64,000 nt of DNA from Streptococcus pyogenes (GTDB lineage Bacteria > Bacillota > Bacilli > Lactobacillales > Streptococcaceae), in NCBI RefSeq assembly GCF_002055535.1, contig NZ_LN831034.1, forward strand, positions 1,178,001 through 1,242,000, in the 5' to 3' direction. The position numbers were made by a program, and so were the translations under genes. Position 1 is the first letter of the stretch; the number at the start of each line of letters is the position of its first letter. Of this stretch, positions 26,179-37,454 are shown in pieces. The notes under the pieces are model-generated. The model had not been told where the DNA came from. It searched no databases and saw only the letters and a program-made list of their open reading frames with translations.

Positions 26179-26997
26179 TTAATGGCGATGTTTATCTGGA
26201 TTCCAAACAAAACTAGCAATATAGGAAAATAACATGGTTAATAATAATACCACCACCAAAACCAATCCTAATGGTAAACGGTAGAGATAAGTTAAAGGGT
26301 TCCTTGCTTTGCCTGGTTGGAAAGGTGCCAACTCGTCATCAATCCGATCAAACTCTGCCTGAATACGGTTTGCCACCTCAGCAATCCCTTCATCATTCAT
26401 GCGTTTAATATCTGAGACGTCAATGGGATTCCCAAAAGTCATGTCAACCCGTTCTCCCGCTAGTAATCCCTTGACCGACATAGGCCCCTGATAGGCTGCT
26501 GGCATAATCTTGACCTTAGCCAATTTAGCAATCACAGCGACCCCTCCTTTGACCTCTTGCGAATGCCTACTTCCACTTGGAAACATAAGAAGAGAACGAT
26601 TGCTCTTTTTGAGCATATTAACAGGGTAACGAATAGCATCTGGACTCGGTTTGTCACGATCAATAGGAAAAGCACCACACATTTTAATCCACCAAGCAAA
26701 GAGACGATTTGCAAACAACTCTTTTTTAGCCATAAAAATAAACTGCTTAGGACGTGCTGCAAATGCCATGTAAACTGGATCCCAAAAGGTTCGATGGGGT
26801 GCTACCAGAATATAATTCTCAGAAGCATCTAACATCTTTTCTTCATGATGGTAGTGGGCATTGCCATTGACAACCCATAATAAAAAGACTACTAAACCGC
26901 GTAAGTAAGCGTAAAACACAGGCTTCTCCTTTAATAGAATAATCTTACTTATTGTATCACGAAAGCTGACTTTTCGAAAGTCAAAATCACTCTTCAA
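26179..26997 (-). CDS. plsC: 1-acyl-sn-glycerol-3-phosphate acyltransferase family protein
   Basis: 272 residues. The acyltransferase motifs are H-x4-D in APHRTFWDPVYM, GAFPIDRD, and FPSGSRH in place of the usual FPEGTR. A membrane helix near the N-terminus (YLRGLVVFLLWVV) and another at the C-terminus (LPLGLVLVVVLLLTMLFSYIASFVW) anchor it. It makes phosphatidic acid from lysophosphatidic acid. The start codon is TTG at 26995-26997, supported by GAGGTG 6 bases upstream. It is divergent from the methyltransferase gene. The serine in place of glutamate in the FPEGTR motif is a mild oddity. Confidence 0.9.
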   Translation of the reverse strand: MKSDFDFRKVSFRDTISKIILLKEKPVFYAYLRGLVVFLLWVVNGNAHYHHEEKMLDASENYILVAPHRTFWDPVYMAFAARPKQFIFMAKKELFANRLFAWWIKMCGAFPIDRDKPSPDAIRYPVNMLKKSNRSLLMFPSGSRHSQEVKGGVAVIAKLAKVKIMPAAYQGPMSVKGLLAGERVDMTFGNPIDVSDIKRMNDEGIAEVANRIQAEFDRIDDELAPFQPGKARNPLTYLYRLPLGLVLVVVLLLTMLFSYIASFVWNPDKHRH

Positions 26998-27036
26998 ACA
27001 TTCACCTCAAGCCTATTTTATGTTAAAATAACAGGT

Positions 27037-27813
27037 ATGATAAAAGCAATCTTAAAAGAAGGCGAACGTATTGATCAACTCTTTTCAAGTGATGTTGGCA
27101 TTATTCAAAACAAGGATGTCTTTAGTTACTCTATTGATAGCGTCCTCTTATCCCGCTTCCCCAAGATGCCTTCCAAAGGGTTAATTGTGGATTTGTGCTC
27201 AGGAAATGGGGCGGTTGGCTTATTTGCTAGCACTAGAACCAAGGCAGCCATCGTTGAAGTAGAATTACAAGAACGGCTTGCTGATATGGGACAACGCTCT
27301 ATCCAGCTCAATCAACTGGAAGACCAAGTAACCATGATTTGTGATGATTTAAAAAACCTCCTAAACCATGTGCCACGTTCAGGAGTTGATTTGATGCTCT
27401 GCAATCCCCCTTACTTTAAAAGTCACGAAAGTTCTAAGAAGAACGTCTCTGAACATTATTTACTGGCTCGTCATGAAGTGACCACTAATTTAGAAGAGAT
27501 TTGTCAGGTAGCCCGTCATGCCCTTAAATCAAATGGTCGTCTGGCAATGGTTCATCGACCAGATCGATTCTTGGAAATTATAGATAGCCTTAGAGCTAAT
27601 GGTCTTGCCCCTAAAAGGGTACAATTTGTCTATCCTAAATTAGGTAAATCAGCTAATATGTTACTTATTGAAGCAATCAAAGACGGTTCTATTGAAGGGA
27701 TGACTATTTTACCTCCTTTAGTTGTCCACAAGGAAAACGGAGAATACACTGATCATATTTTTGAGATTTATTTTGGTGCTGCTTCCAAAGGAAAACCTAA
27801 TCATGACCACTAA
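27037..27813 (+). CDS. YfiC/TrmN6-like adenine N6-methyltransferase
   Basis: 258 residues. SAM-binding motif [15 protein letters not shown] and the adenine-N6 motif NPPYF (in [16 protein letters not shown]) place it in the TrmN6/YabB family that methylates A37 of tRNA-Val; the tRNA target is inferred. TGTTAAAAT, an extended -10, ends 7 bases before the ATG with only AGG between, suggesting a leaderless or nearly leaderless mRNA. It overlaps the following GIY-YIG gene by 11 bases, a conserved pairing in Firmicutes. Confidence 0.9.
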
Positions 27814-28081
27814 AAAAGCTTATATGTATGTGTTAGAATGTGTTGATAAAACCCTCTACACTGGTTATACAACTGATTTGAAAAAACGCTTAGCTACACA
27901 TAACGCAGGAAAGGGGGCTAAATATACTCGCTACCGGTTACCTGTTTCTTTACTTTATTACGAAGTGTTTGATAGCAAAGAGGCTGCGATGAGCGCTGAA
28001 GCACTCTTTAAAAAACGAAAAACAAGAAGCCAGAAATTGGCCTATATTGCTACTCATCAAAAAGAAAAGAAAAATCATTGA
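27803..28081 (+). CDS. GIY-YIG nuclease superfamily protein (UPF0213, YazA-like)
   Basis: 92 residues from [15 protein letters not shown]. The GIY-YIG core appears as [41 protein letters not shown]. Single-domain proteins of this family have unknown roles in nucleic-acid metabolism. The frame is open upstream to 27722, but that part overlaps the methyltransferase; AAGGAAAA lies upstream of the chosen ATG. The gene ends within a terminator shared with kup. Confidence 0.85.
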
Positions 28082-28107
28082 GACTTATCATCTCAATGAT
28101 TTTTTTA
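28074..28107. terminator. Bidirectional terminator between the GIY-YIG gene and kup
   Basis: Perfect 10-bp stem ATCATTGAGA/TCTCAATGAT with a 7-base loop, followed by TTTTTTT on the plus strand and T-rich sequence on the minus strand. The TGA of the GIY-YIG gene lies inside the stem. Confidence 0.8.
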
Positions 28108-30105
28108 TGCTTCACTGTCTTCCACAGGCACCAATTCTTTGATTGGTAACTTCAAGACATCTGATAGAATCAAGGGAACCACTTCAAGGGTTACTTCTGA
28201 ATATTGAAGCCCAAACCAACGCATTGGACTAGCGGTAACATGTTTAATGCTTGCCTTAGTCTGCATAATAAAGCGTTCAAAGTTACTCAATTGACGTGCA
28301 TTGGAGACCCGTTCTTCTATTAAAACAAAGCGAAAATCACCAACATCACGACCAGGTGTGATGGTATATTCCTGTTCTTGTTTGGGTAAACGGCCACTTT
28401 CCATCAAATCCTGAACAATCGTGCGCAAATAGCGTGGCACAGTCTGTGGCATTCTAAAACCAAGATAAAGGTTGACTCGAACCATATAATCCGTTCCCAT
28501 CATATCTACCTTGTACTTAGCTGTATAAGGTTCATCAGTTACCTGGACATTTACAAACCAATAAACCTGAGCGCGTTTTGGCCGCTTGTCTAAAATGGAG
28601 TATAAAATAGACCGGTCAATCATATGATCCTGCATACGATTGGATAGGTAGACAACATTTGTTTGGTAGAGGTCAAAACAAACGTCGTCACGAAGTTGTT
28701 TAATCTGCTCCTTGTAATCATTCAAATTAAGAGATTTCACATACTTGAAAACAATCCGTGTGCCCGCATGCCAGATAAACATGACAAAGACAATTGCAAG
28801 TGCCAAGATAACAACCGCATAGCCACCGTGCATAAATTTGATAGCTGAAGCCAAGAAGAAAATGAATTCTACAAGGGCAAAGAAAGCCATCACTAAATGA
28901 GCCAAGATGGGTCTCGTTCCTTTCTTGATTAAGTAATACTTTAAGAGGATTGTTGTCATCAACATGGTGATGGTAATAGCAAGACCATAAGCTGCCTCCA
29001 TGTGGGCTGATGTTCTAAAAGCCAAAACAGTACAAGAGGTCACTGCAAATAAAATCCAGTTAATGACAGGAATATACAATTGCCCCAAATTTGCCCCTGG
29101 GTAAGTCACACGAAACAAAGGGAAAATTTTCAAACGCATGGCCTCTGAAACCAAGGTAAAGGAGCCTGAAATAAGAGCCTGTGAGGCAATAATAGCTGCC
29201 AAGGTTGCCAAACTAACAAGGTAAACTCTTAATTGTGATGGCACACTAGCAAAGAAAGGGTTTAGTTCAATACCTGAGTGTTTATTCGCTAAAATCCACG
29301 CAGCCTGGCCACAGTAAGACAACACAATACACATCTTAACAAAGGGCCAGCTCACGTAAATATTTCCTCGACCAACATGTCCTAAATCCGAATAAAGAGC
29401 TTCAGCTCCTGTTGTCGCAAGAAAAATGGACCCCAAGATAAAAATCCCACGATGGTTTTCAGGACTAAACAGCAAATGCAGAGCATAGTAAGGATTGATA
29501 GCCTTGAAAATTTCCAGATGCCCCAACGTATTAAAAAAACCACTAACACCTAGAAAACTAAACCAGATAAACATAACTGGTCCAAAAATTTTACCAATAA
29601 AACCTGTTCCAAACCGCTGAATACCAAACAAGACTATTAAAATCACTAGAGTTGTGATAATGACATTGGTTTGATTTTGGTAGATGTGACTCAGACCAGG
29701 AACGGCTTTCAAGCCCTCAATAGCTGAAGTAACTGTTACCGCAGGTGTAAGAGCCCCATCAGACAAAAGTGTTGCACCTCCAATCATCGCCGGAATAATG
29801 AGCCACGGTGACATTTTACGTACCAAGGTGAATAAAGAAAAAATCCCACCTTCATGGTGGTTATCCGCTTTTAGAGCAATCAAAACGTACTTGATTGTTG
29901 TGATTAAGGTCAGTGTCCAAATAATTAAAGAGATTGATCCTAAAATAAAGGATTCAGAAACCTGATTAACCCCTCCTTGATTTTCAACTAGAGACTGTAT
30001 CGTATAAAGGGGGCTTGTTCCAATATCTCCATAAACAATACCTAAAGCAATAATAAAACCTGCTTTTGAAGCTTTGTCAAAGGCAGTAAGATGGCTATCA
30101 GACAT
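28105..30105 (-). CDS. kup: KUP-family potassium uptake protein
   Basis: 666 residues with about twelve helices and a cytosolic C-terminal domain. Diagnostic N-terminal motif [26 protein letters not shown], then [11 protein letters not shown] and [25 protein letters not shown] proton-coupled potassium importer of the plasma membrane. AGGAGGAG precedes the ATG. Monocistronic, convergent with the GIY-YIG gene. Confidence 0.95.
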   Translation of the reverse strand: MSDSHLTAFDKASKAGFIIALGIVYGDIGTSPLYTIQSLVENQGGVNQVSESFILGSISLIIWTLTLITTIKYVLIALKADNHHEGGIFSLFTLVRKMSPWLIIPAMIGGATLLSDGALTPAVTVTSAIEGLKAVPGLSHIYQNQTNVIITTLVILIVLFGIQRFGTGFIGKIFGPVMFIWFSFLGVSGFFNTLGHLEIFKAINPYYALHLLFSPENHRGIFILGSIFLATTGAEALYSDLGHVGRGNIYVSWPFVKMCIVLSYCGQAAWILANKHSGIELNPFFASVPSQLRVYLVSLATLAAIIASQALISGSFTLVSEAMRLKIFPLFRVTYPGANLGQLYIPVINWILFAVTSCTVLAFRTSAHMEAAYGLAITITMLMTTILLKYYLIKKGTRPILAHLVMAFFALVEFIFFLASAIKFMHGGYAVVILALAIVFVMFIWHAGTRIVFKYVKSLNLNDYKEQIKQLRDDVCFDLYQTNVVYLSNRMQDHMIDRSILYSILDKRPKRAQVYWFVNVQVTDEPYTAKYKVDMMGTDYMVRVNLYLGFRMPQTVPRYLRTIVQDLMESGRLPKQEQEYTITPGRDVGDFRFVLIEERVSNARQLSNFERFIMQTKASIKHVTASPMRWFGLQYSEVTLEVVPLILSDVLKLPIKELVPVEDSEA

Positions 30106-30200
30106 CTTATACTCCTCCTAATTTTTTAAAAATTATCACAAAAATAACTGAAACCATTATAACAGATTCCATTATAAAAGCAACTTTTTCAGAAAATTAA

Positions 30201-30232
30201 AAAGAGCTGACTCTCATCAACTCTCTTTAAGC
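30201..30232 (-). terminator. Terminator after the DEAD-box helicase gene
   Basis: Stem AAAGAG...CTCTTT with near-perfect inner pairs (30201-30228), followed on the minus strand by TTTTTAAT. Confidence 0.65.
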
Positions 30233-31852
30233 TTATTCACCTTTGTGACGAATCACAAAACCAGTATTTTTAGCACTTGATTTTTTCTCTTTATTGAAAA
30301 AGTCTTTACTATTACGTTTTGATTTACGTTTGAAATCGCGGTTGCCACTGCCATCGTGACCATCACGCTTATCACGTTTTTGACGACGACGGTCACCATC
30401 ACGCTCATCTCTGTTACGGTCACCACGATAGCCGCCACGGCGATCACCACGGTTACGGTTGTCACGTCCACGACCACCTTTGCCATTTTTATTGCCGTGA
30501 CCACCACCCACATATTTGAATGGTAATGGTTTTTCACGTGCAATTTCAACTTCCGGTAAGCTATCTGGATCTTGAACCGTTAAGCTCAAAATATATAAAG
30601 CTAATTCTTCAGGAGTGAATTCGGCAGCCAATTGGACAGCATCGCCTTTGAATTTATCAAAGTTTGAACGAATAGTCTCATCCGCAAAGTCGCGTTCAAT
30701 TTTCTTGAGGGCTACTTTTTTCTTGGCTTGAAAGGCCTCTTCAGCAGTTGCTGGACGAAGAGGTTTCATCTGTTTTTTCGTTAAGTTCTCAATCATTGAG
30801 AGGTAGCCCATCTCATTTGGTGAGACAAAAGTGATAGACTCACCAGATTTACCGGCACGACCTGTACGACCAATACGGTGAACATAACTTTCTGGATCTT
30901 GGGTAATATCGTAGTTATAAACGTGGGTAACTCCTGAAATATCAAGGCCACGCGCTGCTACATCAGTGGCAACAAGAATATCAATTTGGTCGTTTTTGAA
31001 ATCACGGATAACACGTAAGCGTTTATTTTGGTCAAGATCACCATGGATTCCTTCGGCACGGAAACCACGAAGTTTCAAGCCACGTGTAATTTCATCAACT
31101 CGGCGCTTAGTCCGCCCAAAAACGATGGATAATTCTGGCTGGTTAACATCCATCAGACGGGTCATAGTATCAAATTTTTCTTGTTCTTTCACACGAACAT
31201 AGTATTGATCAACATTGACGTTTGTTAATTCTTTGTTCTTAATTTGAACATGTTCAGGGTCTTTCATGAATTTAACCCCGATTTGTTTAATAGGTGCCGG
31301 CATCGTTGCGGAGAAGAGCAAGGTTTGACGGTCTGCTGGGACACGACTAATAATAGCTTCAATGTCTTCCAAGAATCCCATGTTAAGCATTTCATCTGCT
31401 TCATCAAGGATTAAGGTTTCCACATGATCTAAAATAAGAGCCTTGCGCTTAATCAAATCTAACAAGCGACCCGGTGTTCCCACGACAATGTGGGCACCTG
31501 ATTTAAGGGCTTTGATTTGTTTTTCAATACTTGATCCACCGTAAACAGAGCGAACCTTAACCCCTTTTTCACGTCCAAAACGGAACAATTCTTCCTGACT
31601 TTGTACAGCCAATTCACGCGTTGGTGCAATGACCAATGCTTGGATGATATTTTCGTTAGTACGAATCTTATTCAAGGTTGGTAGACCAAACGCTGCTGTT
31701 TTACCAGTTCCTGTTTGTGCTTGACCAATAACATCCTTCCCTTCTAGTGCGAGAGGAATCGTCATTTCCTGGATAGGAGATGCTTTCTCAAAACCAGCGG
31801 TAACAACAGCTGATTGGATGTCTTGTGATAAGTTAAATTCTGTAAATTTCAA
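30233..31852 (-). CDS. cshA: DEAD-box ATP-dependent RNA helicase (CshA-like)
   Basis: 539 residues. Helicase motifs in order: Q motif (FEKASPIQEMTIPLAL), Walker A AQTGTGKT (residues 44-51), DEAD near residue 150, SAT, and HRIGRTGRAG. The long C-terminus is rich in Gly, Arg, Asp and Lys (GGRGRDNRNRGDRRGGYRGDRN...), typical for RNA-binding tails of CshA. It unwinds RNA in the degradosome and in ribosome assembly. The start codon is TTG (31850-31852) with a weak AGAGAAA ribosome site. The leader contains a terminator-like hairpin. Confidence 0.92.
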   Translation of the reverse strand: MKFTEFNLSQDIQSAVVTAGFEKASPIQEMTIPLALEGKDVIGQAQTGTGKTAAFGLPTLNKIRTNENIIQALVIAPTRELAVQSQEELFRFGREKGVKVRSVYGGSSIEKQIKALKSGAHIVVGTPGRLLDLIKRKALILDHVETLILDEADEMLNMGFLEDIEAIISRVPADRQTLLFSATMPAPIKQIGVKFMKDPEHVQIKNKELTNVNVDQYYVRVKEQEKFDTMTRLMDVNQPELSIVFGRTKRRVDEITRGLKLRGFRAEGIHGDLDQNKRLRVIRDFKNDQIDILVATDVAARGLDISGVTHVYNYDITQDPESYVHRIGRTGRAGKSGESITFVSPNEMGYLSMIENLTKKQMKPLRPATAEEAFQAKKKVALKKIERDFADETIRSNFDKFKGDAVQLAAEFTPEELALYILSLTVQDPDSLPEVEIAREKPLPFKYVGGGHGNKNGKGGRGRDNRNRGDRRGGYRGDRNRDERDGDRRRQKRDKRDGHDGSGNRDFKRKSKRNSKDFFNKEKKSSAKNTGFVIRHKGE

Positions 31853-31868
31853 TTGTTTCTCTTTTCTA

Positions 31869-31938
31869 AAAAGGCAGTGCGAAGCTGCCTTATAAACCTT
31901 TTAATTTTCGTCGTTTGATTAACAACCTAACTAGTGTA
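31869..31938 (-). promoter_or_regulatory. cshA leader: extended -10 and terminator-like hairpin
   Basis: On the minus strand TGTTACACT (-10 at 31933-31938) would start a leader of about 75 bases. In it lies a perfect 7-bp hairpin AAGGCAG/CTGCCTT (31871-31891) followed by TTTTTAG, ending about 17 bases before the TTG. This looks like an attenuator. The remainder of the 306-base gap up to prfC (31939-32158) shows no gene. Confidence 0.5.
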
Positions 31939-32158
31939 ACACAATTAGAATCAAAAAGATAGGAAATAAGGCTAATATAAGCAATAACACGCTTTCACGA
32001 TTATCCGCTAAATCATAAATATGCTTACAGTTGTGAAGATATCGTTTTTTGATAGAATCTTAAATCTGCAAAAGAGATAACTAGCCACTCATTTCTTTTA
32101 AAAAGTTGCTCAGTAAATTGATCTCCAAAACGTTAGACTGTTGAAAATCATGTTTCAA

Positions 32159-33703
32159 TTACATTTTCTCTTCTAAAGTGACATCTGGGTATTTGTCTGC
32201 AAACCAGCGAAGGGCAAAATCATTTTCAAATAGGAAAACTGGTTGGTCAAAACGATCCTTAGCTAAAATGTTTCGGCTTGAAGACATGCGTTGATCCAAA
32301 TCATCTTCTGAAATCCAGCGAACAGTCTTTTTACCCATTGGTGTCATCACAACTTCAGCGTTGTATTCACCTTCCATACGATGTTTAAAGACTTCAAACT
32401 GCAGTTGACCCACAGCACCCAGCATGTATTCGCCTGTCTGATAATTCTTATAAAGCTGAATTGCTCCTTCTTGTACTAATTGTTCAATACCTTTGTGGAA
32501 GGATTTCTGCTTCATAACATTTTTCGGAGAAACCTTCATGAAGATTTCTGGGGTAAAAGTTGGTAAGGGTTCAAATTCAAATTTATTTTTCCCAACTGTT
32601 AAGGTATCCCCAACTTGATAAGTTCCTGTATCATAAACCCCGATAATATCCCCAGCAACAGCATTCGTCACATTTTCCCGTGATTCTGCCATAAATTGAG
32701 TAACATTGGAGAGCTTAGCGCCTTTGCCAGTGCGTGTCAAATTAACTCCCATACCGCGCTCAAATTCACCAGAAACAATACGCACAAAAGCAATACGGTC
32801 ACGGTGTTTAGGGTCCATGTTAGCTTGAATTTTAAAGACAAAACCTGAAAAATCTTTAGCTAAGGGGTCAACAACATTACCTTCTGTAGTCTTGTGACCA
32901 TGAGGTTCTGGGGCAAACTCCAAGAAAGTATCAAGAAAAGTCTGAACTCCAAAGTTCGTAAGGGCAGAGCCAAAAAAGACTGGAGTTAGGTCACCATCAA
33001 GAATAGCTTGTTCTGAAAAGTCATTACCTGCTTCTTGAAGAAGTTCAATATCTTCTTTGACTTGTTCATAAAAGGGATTATTGGCAAACAGCTGATCACC
33101 GTCTTCAATACTTGCAAAACGCTCGTCTCCCTTATAGAGTTCTAAACGTTTATTATGTAAATCATATAAGCCCTCAAAGGCGCGTCCCATACCAATCGGC
33201 CAGTTCATCGGATAAGAAGCAATCCCTAAAACTTCTTCTAATTCTTCCAAGAGTTCTAAAGGCTCACGCCCATCACGGTCTAACTTGTTAATAAAGGTGA
33301 AGACAGGAATATTACGATGTTTGACAACTTCAAAAAGTTTTTTCGTTTGCGCCTCAATACCTTTAGCCGAATCTACAACCATGACAGCCGCATCCACAGC
33401 CATTAAGGTACGGTATGTATCTTCCGAGAAATCCTCATGTCCAGGTGTATCCAAAATATTAACACGTTTACCCGCGTAATCAAATTGCATAACAGATGAA
33501 GTAACAGAGATACCACGTTGCTTTTCAATATCCATCCAGTCGGACTTTGCAAACGTACCTGATTTTTTGCCTTTTACTGTCCCTGCTTCTCTAATTTCAC
33601 CACCAAAATATAATAGTTGCTCAGTAATAGTCGTCTTACCAGCATCCGGGTGAGAAATGATGGCAAAAGTACGGCGTTTTTTAATTTCTTCTGTAAGTGA
33701 CAT
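32159..33703 (-). CDS. prfC: Peptide chain release factor 3
   Basis: 514 residues. A translational GTPase that recycles RF1/RF2. The G domain has SHPDAGKTT (G1), the [18 protein letters not shown] switch, DTPGHEDFS (G3) and NKLD (G4), followed by RF3-specific domains ([32 protein letters not shown]). Full length. Monocistronic on the minus strand. Confidence 0.97.
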   Translation of the reverse strand: MSLTEEIKKRRTFAIISHPDAGKTTITEQLLYFGGEIREAGTVKGKKSGTFAKSDWMDIEKQRGISVTSSVMQFDYAGKRVNILDTPGHEDFSEDTYRTLMAVDAAVMVVDSAKGIEAQTKKLFEVVKHRNIPVFTFINKLDRDGREPLELLEELEEVLGIASYPMNWPIGMGRAFEGLYDLHNKRLELYKGDERFASIEDGDQLFANNPFYEQVKEDIELLQEAGNDFSEQAILDGDLTPVFFGSALTNFGVQTFLDTFLEFAPEPHGHKTTEGNVVDPLAKDFSGFVFKIQANMDPKHRDRIAFVRIVSGEFERGMGVNLTRTGKGAKLSNVTQFMAESRENVTNAVAGDIIGVYDTGTYQVGDTLTVGKNKFEFEPLPTFTPEIFMKVSPKNVMKQKSFHKGIEQLVQEGAIQLYKNYQTGEYMLGAVGQLQFEVFKHRMEGEYNAEVVMTPMGKKTVRWISEDDLDQRMSSSRNILAKDRFDQPVFLFENDFALRWFADKYPDVTLEEKM

Positions 33704-33882
33704 TCTTTTTTCCTTGTATAGTAAAATGGCAGAGCTTTTCTCTGAGTTATTTTCGTTAGGTATTACTTGTTTATCAAAAGAGTTGGGCTACATTGGGTTT
33801 CTCCATATACGATTAGCCTCTAAAGTTCTTCAAAACTGGTATTATAACTTATCTTGGGCTATCAATGAGTGTCTTTTTTTTA

Positions 33883-33912
33883 AAAATCGAGCCTGGAAAT
33901 CATCCCAGACTC
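33883..33912 (-). terminator. Terminator after the YwaF-like gene
   Basis: GAGTCTGG pairs with CCAGGCTC (one G-T pair) on the minus strand, followed by GATTTTT. Confidence 0.7.
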
Positions 33913-33950
33913 TTCTTATTATAGCTGATTTTAAGTGCTTTTTCAACGAC

Positions 33951-34646
33951 CTACTTTTCTTTAGAGAAAGCAAGTGCCAGCTGTTGAGCTTCACCAAATT
34001 TAAGGTAAAAATATTCGGTTATTTTAACCATAAAAGTCAAGCCACTTGTAACGATCACAAAATTAAGTAGCAAATGACGCGTATGAATCACTGGAATATC
34101 CATCACAAAACCATAATTTCCTTTCGTGGCTAAACTGACCAACAGAAGAAGAAAGTTAACAGTTGCTAAATAGCGTACTACTGATAGCAGTCTTAACTGA
34201 CTGGCATCGTAAAAACGCAAGAGGTAAATCAAACCATTCACTAACAAAGCATAATGACCAAAATAAAACGAGACATTTGCTACATGCCATAATCTAAACG
34301 GATAAAGATCTGGCGATAAAAGTGCAAGGAATGTTCCACCTATCCCCAAAACCATAAATAATTGCTTAAACTTGTTACGATCAGGTAGAAAAAAGATAGC
34401 TAACATAGCGATGCGACAATGATACAACGGCAAAGCTTCATCTAAAGGAAACCCCCTTAACACGTACCATGTGTATAAGCCAATCACCTGAGATAACTGT
34501 AAAAACAAGAAAAAATAACGATAAGATTTTAACCTATATGCTTGAAAAGTCAAAAAAACAAGCAAAAGCGCTATCAAGAGTGACGACAAGTAAAAGATAA
34601 GTGAGGTATGAGGCAGTCCGATGGGGTCAATTGCAAAAAAATCCAT
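33951..34646 (-). CDS. YwaF/TIGR02206-like integral membrane protein
   Basis: 231 residues and about seven transmembrane helices. The segment ALPLYHCRIAMLAIFFLP, with a Leu-Pro-Leu-x-x-Cys-like motif, and the conserved histidines (LWHVANVSFYFGHYALLVNG) match the TIGR02206/YwaF family of uncharacterised membrane proteins. The role is unknown. It lies between prfC and murF on the minus strand with its own terminator. Confidence 0.75.
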   Translation of the reverse strand: MDFFAIDPIGLPHTSLIFYLSSLLIALLLVFLTFQAYRLKSYRYFFLFLQLSQVIGLYTWYVLRGFPLDEALPLYHCRIAMLAIFFLPDRNKFKQLFMVLGIGGTFLALLSPDLYPFRLWHVANVSFYFGHYALLVNGLIYLLRFYDASQLRLLSVVRYLATVNFLLLLVSLATKGNYGFVMDIPVIHTRHLLLNFVIVTSGLTFMVKITEYFYLKFGEAQQLALAFSKEK

Positions 34647-34725
34647 AATCGTCCCTTTCTATATTTTTTCATTATACCTTAATCTTCATGAGAGAACAAG
34701 CCTTTCTCTGAAAGTTTTATAAAAA

Positions 34726-36117
34726 TCAAGGCTGATAGCTGTCACAATTCTTGTCAGTCACTAATCGATCTACTAACTTTTCTAGCGACATCGAGTGGCT
34801 GCCTTTTAAAAGAATTTGATCAAAGGGATTAAGAATGTTTTGAACATATTGTGCCATGGCTTCAAACTGGTCTTCTTGTTCAGTTTTTAAAAAATAATGT
34901 ACTTGCTCAGCAGGATAAACCTGACTTGCCAACCGTGCTAATTCTTTAATATGATCCCCATAAAAAACAAGCTGATCAATATTACCTGATGTTAAGCTGT
35001 CAATTAACTGAGAATGAAGTATCACTGAATCCTTTCCAAGTTCTTTCATATCTGCTAGCACTGCAATCTTTTTTCCTCCGGGGTTCTTTGCTATGTTAGC
35101 AAATGTTTCTAAAATCAGACGCATGGCTGTTGGGTTGGCATTGTAGACATCTGACAAAATATCAGCACCATTGGCTGCTTTTTTCCACTCCGTACGATTA
35201 CCTGTCAACGTCACAGTCTGTAAAGCAGCTATAATATCCTCGTCTGTTACTGCCAATAGTTTTCCTACATAGGCTGCTACCATAGCATTGGTCGCGTTGT
35301 ATTTTCCTGGTAGAGGTAGGGACACAGGTGTTGCTAACACATTTGTTGTAAACGTTAAGCTATCTTTGTCTTCTTGAATACCAGTAACGTCAATTTCCTG
35401 CTGATTTCCAAAACGGATAACCATCTGATTTTCTGGAAGATATGGGTCAATAATCGGATCTCCCGGAGCAATTAAAATCCCATCTGAATTCATGCCGTCA
35501 ACAATCTGCATTTTGCCTTGGGCTATTTTGTCTCGGCTTCCAAAATATTCTAAATGAGCTTCGCCGACTAAGGTTAAAACTGCAATACGAGGCCTTGCAA
35601 TTTCAGACAGAAGACGAATATCTCCCATGTGATCTTGTCCCATTTCAAGAACAATTTTTTCCGTATCGTCAGGCATGTGGAGAACGGTGTAAGGCAAACC
35701 AATCTCATTATTGTAATTTCCTTGCGTTTTGTAAGTTTTGTAAGTGGTTGATAGGACAGCTCCTATCATATCTTTGGTGGAAGTTTTACCATTTGAGCCT
35801 GTCACAGCAATAACATCCACGCGCATCTTATCAATATAATAATGGGCTAGCTTTTGAAAAGCTTTTAGGCAGTCTTCAACAAGAAGGTGAGGTTTCCCCG
35901 GCAATTCTTTTTCTGAAAAAGTAGCGACAGCTCCATTTTGAAAGGCTAAATCAATAAACTCATGACCATCCCTTTGACCTTTTAAGGGTAAAAAGAGGTC
36001 TCCTTTTGTAATCTTTCGGCTATCAAATTCAATGTGATGCAGAGGAACGTCGTCTAAGTCAGACACATTATTTTGGGCGTCAACTATTTTAGCCACTTCG
36101 TGTAAGGTTAATTTCAT
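34726..36117 (-). CDS. murF: UDP-MurNAc-tripeptide:D-Ala-D-Ala ligase
   Basis: 463 residues, full length. Adds D-Ala-D-Ala to UDP-MurNAc-tripeptide, the last cytosolic step of muropeptide synthesis. ATP-binding motif AVTGSNGKTSTKDM (near residue 108), then TQGNYNNEIGLP, LEMGQDHMGDI and YNANPTAM. It lies downstream of ddl, which makes its D-Ala-D-Ala substrate, but a hairpin with seven T lies between the two genes, so they may be separate units. Confidence 0.97.
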   Translation of the reverse strand: MKLTLHEVAKIVDAQNNVSDLDDVPLHHIEFDSRKITKGDLFLPLKGQRDGHEFIDLAFQNGAVATFSEKELPGKPHLLVEDCLKAFQKLAHYYIDKMRVDVIAVTGSNGKTSTKDMIGAVLSTTYKTYKTQGNYNNEIGLPYTVLHMPDDTEKIVLEMGQDHMGDIRLLSEIARPRIAVLTLVGEAHLEYFGSRDKIAQGKMQIVDGMNSDGILIAPGDPIIDPYLPENQMVIRFGNQQEIDVTGIQEDKDSLTFTTNVLATPVSLPLPGKYNATNAMVAAYVGKLLAVTDEDIIAALQTVTLTGNRTEWKKAANGADILSDVYNANPTAMRLILETFANIAKNPGGKKIAVLADMKELGKDSVILHSQLIDSLTSGNIDQLVFYGDHIKELARLASQVYPAEQVHYFLKTEQEDQFEAMAQYVQNILNPFDQILLKGSHSMSLEKLVDRLVTDKNCDSYQP

Positions 36118-36232
36118 TTTGTTTTCTTTCTAAGAACACTAGTATTTACGATGTCCTATCTATTATAGCACAAAACATTAGAAAAATTTCTAAAATGTCA
36201 AACTCCCTTAATGACTCTACTATAAAGAGCAA

Positions 36233-36277
36233 CAAAAAAAGGACGAACGTCACATCTTGACGATGTTTGCCGTTCCA
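36233..36277 (-). terminator. Terminator after ddl
   Basis: On the minus strand GGAACGGCAAACATC and GATGTGACGTTCGTCC form a long stem with few mismatches, followed by TTTTTTTGTT. Confidence 0.75.
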
Positions 36278-36307
36278 TCCAAGTCAATGTTTATTCATCT
36301 CATAGGT

Positions 36308-37354
36308 TTAAATCAGGTGGCTCTCACGCTGGTCAAACATTTCTTGTGCCAGTGTCACCAGCTCTTCAATCAAATCTGGATAAGCCAATCCCATATTTTC
36401 CCATAAGAGTGGATACATAGACCATTGGGTAAAGCCTGGCATGGTGTTTAATTCATTAAGGTAAACCTGTCCATCTTGGGTCAAGAAAAAGTCACAACGG
36501 GACAACCCACAACCACCTAAGGCTTTAAAGGCTACTTCAGCATAAGAACGCATTTCTGTCACAATACTCTGGTCTACATCTGCTGGAATGGCCATCGTAA
36601 TCTTATTGTCAACATATTTTGCCTGGTAGTCGTAAAAATCAACGTCCTTGATTACTTCTCCTGGTAGAGTTGATTTAACCTTATCATTTCCAAGGAGACC
36701 AACTTCAATTTCTCTTGCAACCACGCCTTGTTCAATCAAGACACGACTGTCATAGGTCAGGGCTAACTGAATCGCTTTTCTTAATTCTACTTTTGTTTGG
36801 GCTTTGGAAATCCCCACAGAAGAACCCATATTAGCTGGTTTTACGAAGATAGGAAAAGTAAGTCTTGCTAAAGTTTCAACTAAACAAGCCTCCAAATCTT
36901 GTCCGTCAATATAAACAGTATAGGCAACTTGTGGAATTCCAATTGATTCTAAGACACGTTTAGTAGTAATTTTATCCATAGCTATGCTAGAAGACATGAC
37001 ATTAGTCCCTATATATGGCATTCTAAGCACTTCTAAGAAACCTTGGATAGAGCCATCTTCTCCCATAGGTCCATGTAATACAGGAAATACAACTGCACCT
37101 TCTTCATAGATATCACTTGGTTTTATTTTTTGAGTTAGCTCTATCGTCTCATTTGTCATCAAGCGTTCTGATTCCGATGGCTTTTCTGAAAATTGCTGAG
37201 TTTTGATAAATTGGCCCATCTGAGTAATAAAATAAGTTTTTACTAAGAACTTATCATAGTTGACTGCTCGCATCACACTCTCTGCTGAAAGCACTGAGAC
37301 TTCACGTTCTGCTGAGCGGCCTCCGTATAATAGAACTAACGTTTGTTTGGACAT
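36308..37354 (-). CDS. ddl: D-alanine-D-alanine ligase
   Basis: 348 residues of the ATP-grasp family. Motifs: [20 protein letters not shown] at the N-terminus, [31 protein letters not shown], and [16 protein letters not shown] at the C-terminus. Makes D-Ala-D-Ala for peptidoglycan. It lies downstream of recR; in most streptococci the order is pbp2b-recR-ddl-murF, and here pbp2b has decayed. Confidence 0.97.
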
Positions 37355-37454
37355 AGCTAACCTTTCTTATCTGAATTGAATGTTTTTTTATTATAACAAA
37401 AAGATGTAGCCTTTTCAAAACCTCTCTTTGCGAGTAAAGGCACCAACATGATCA

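Noticed and set aside
33657..34070. 137-codon plus-strand open frame opposite prfC and the YwaF-like gene
   Set aside because: Overlaps the start of prfC, a terminator and the end of the YwaF-like gene; no ribosome site. A shadow frame.
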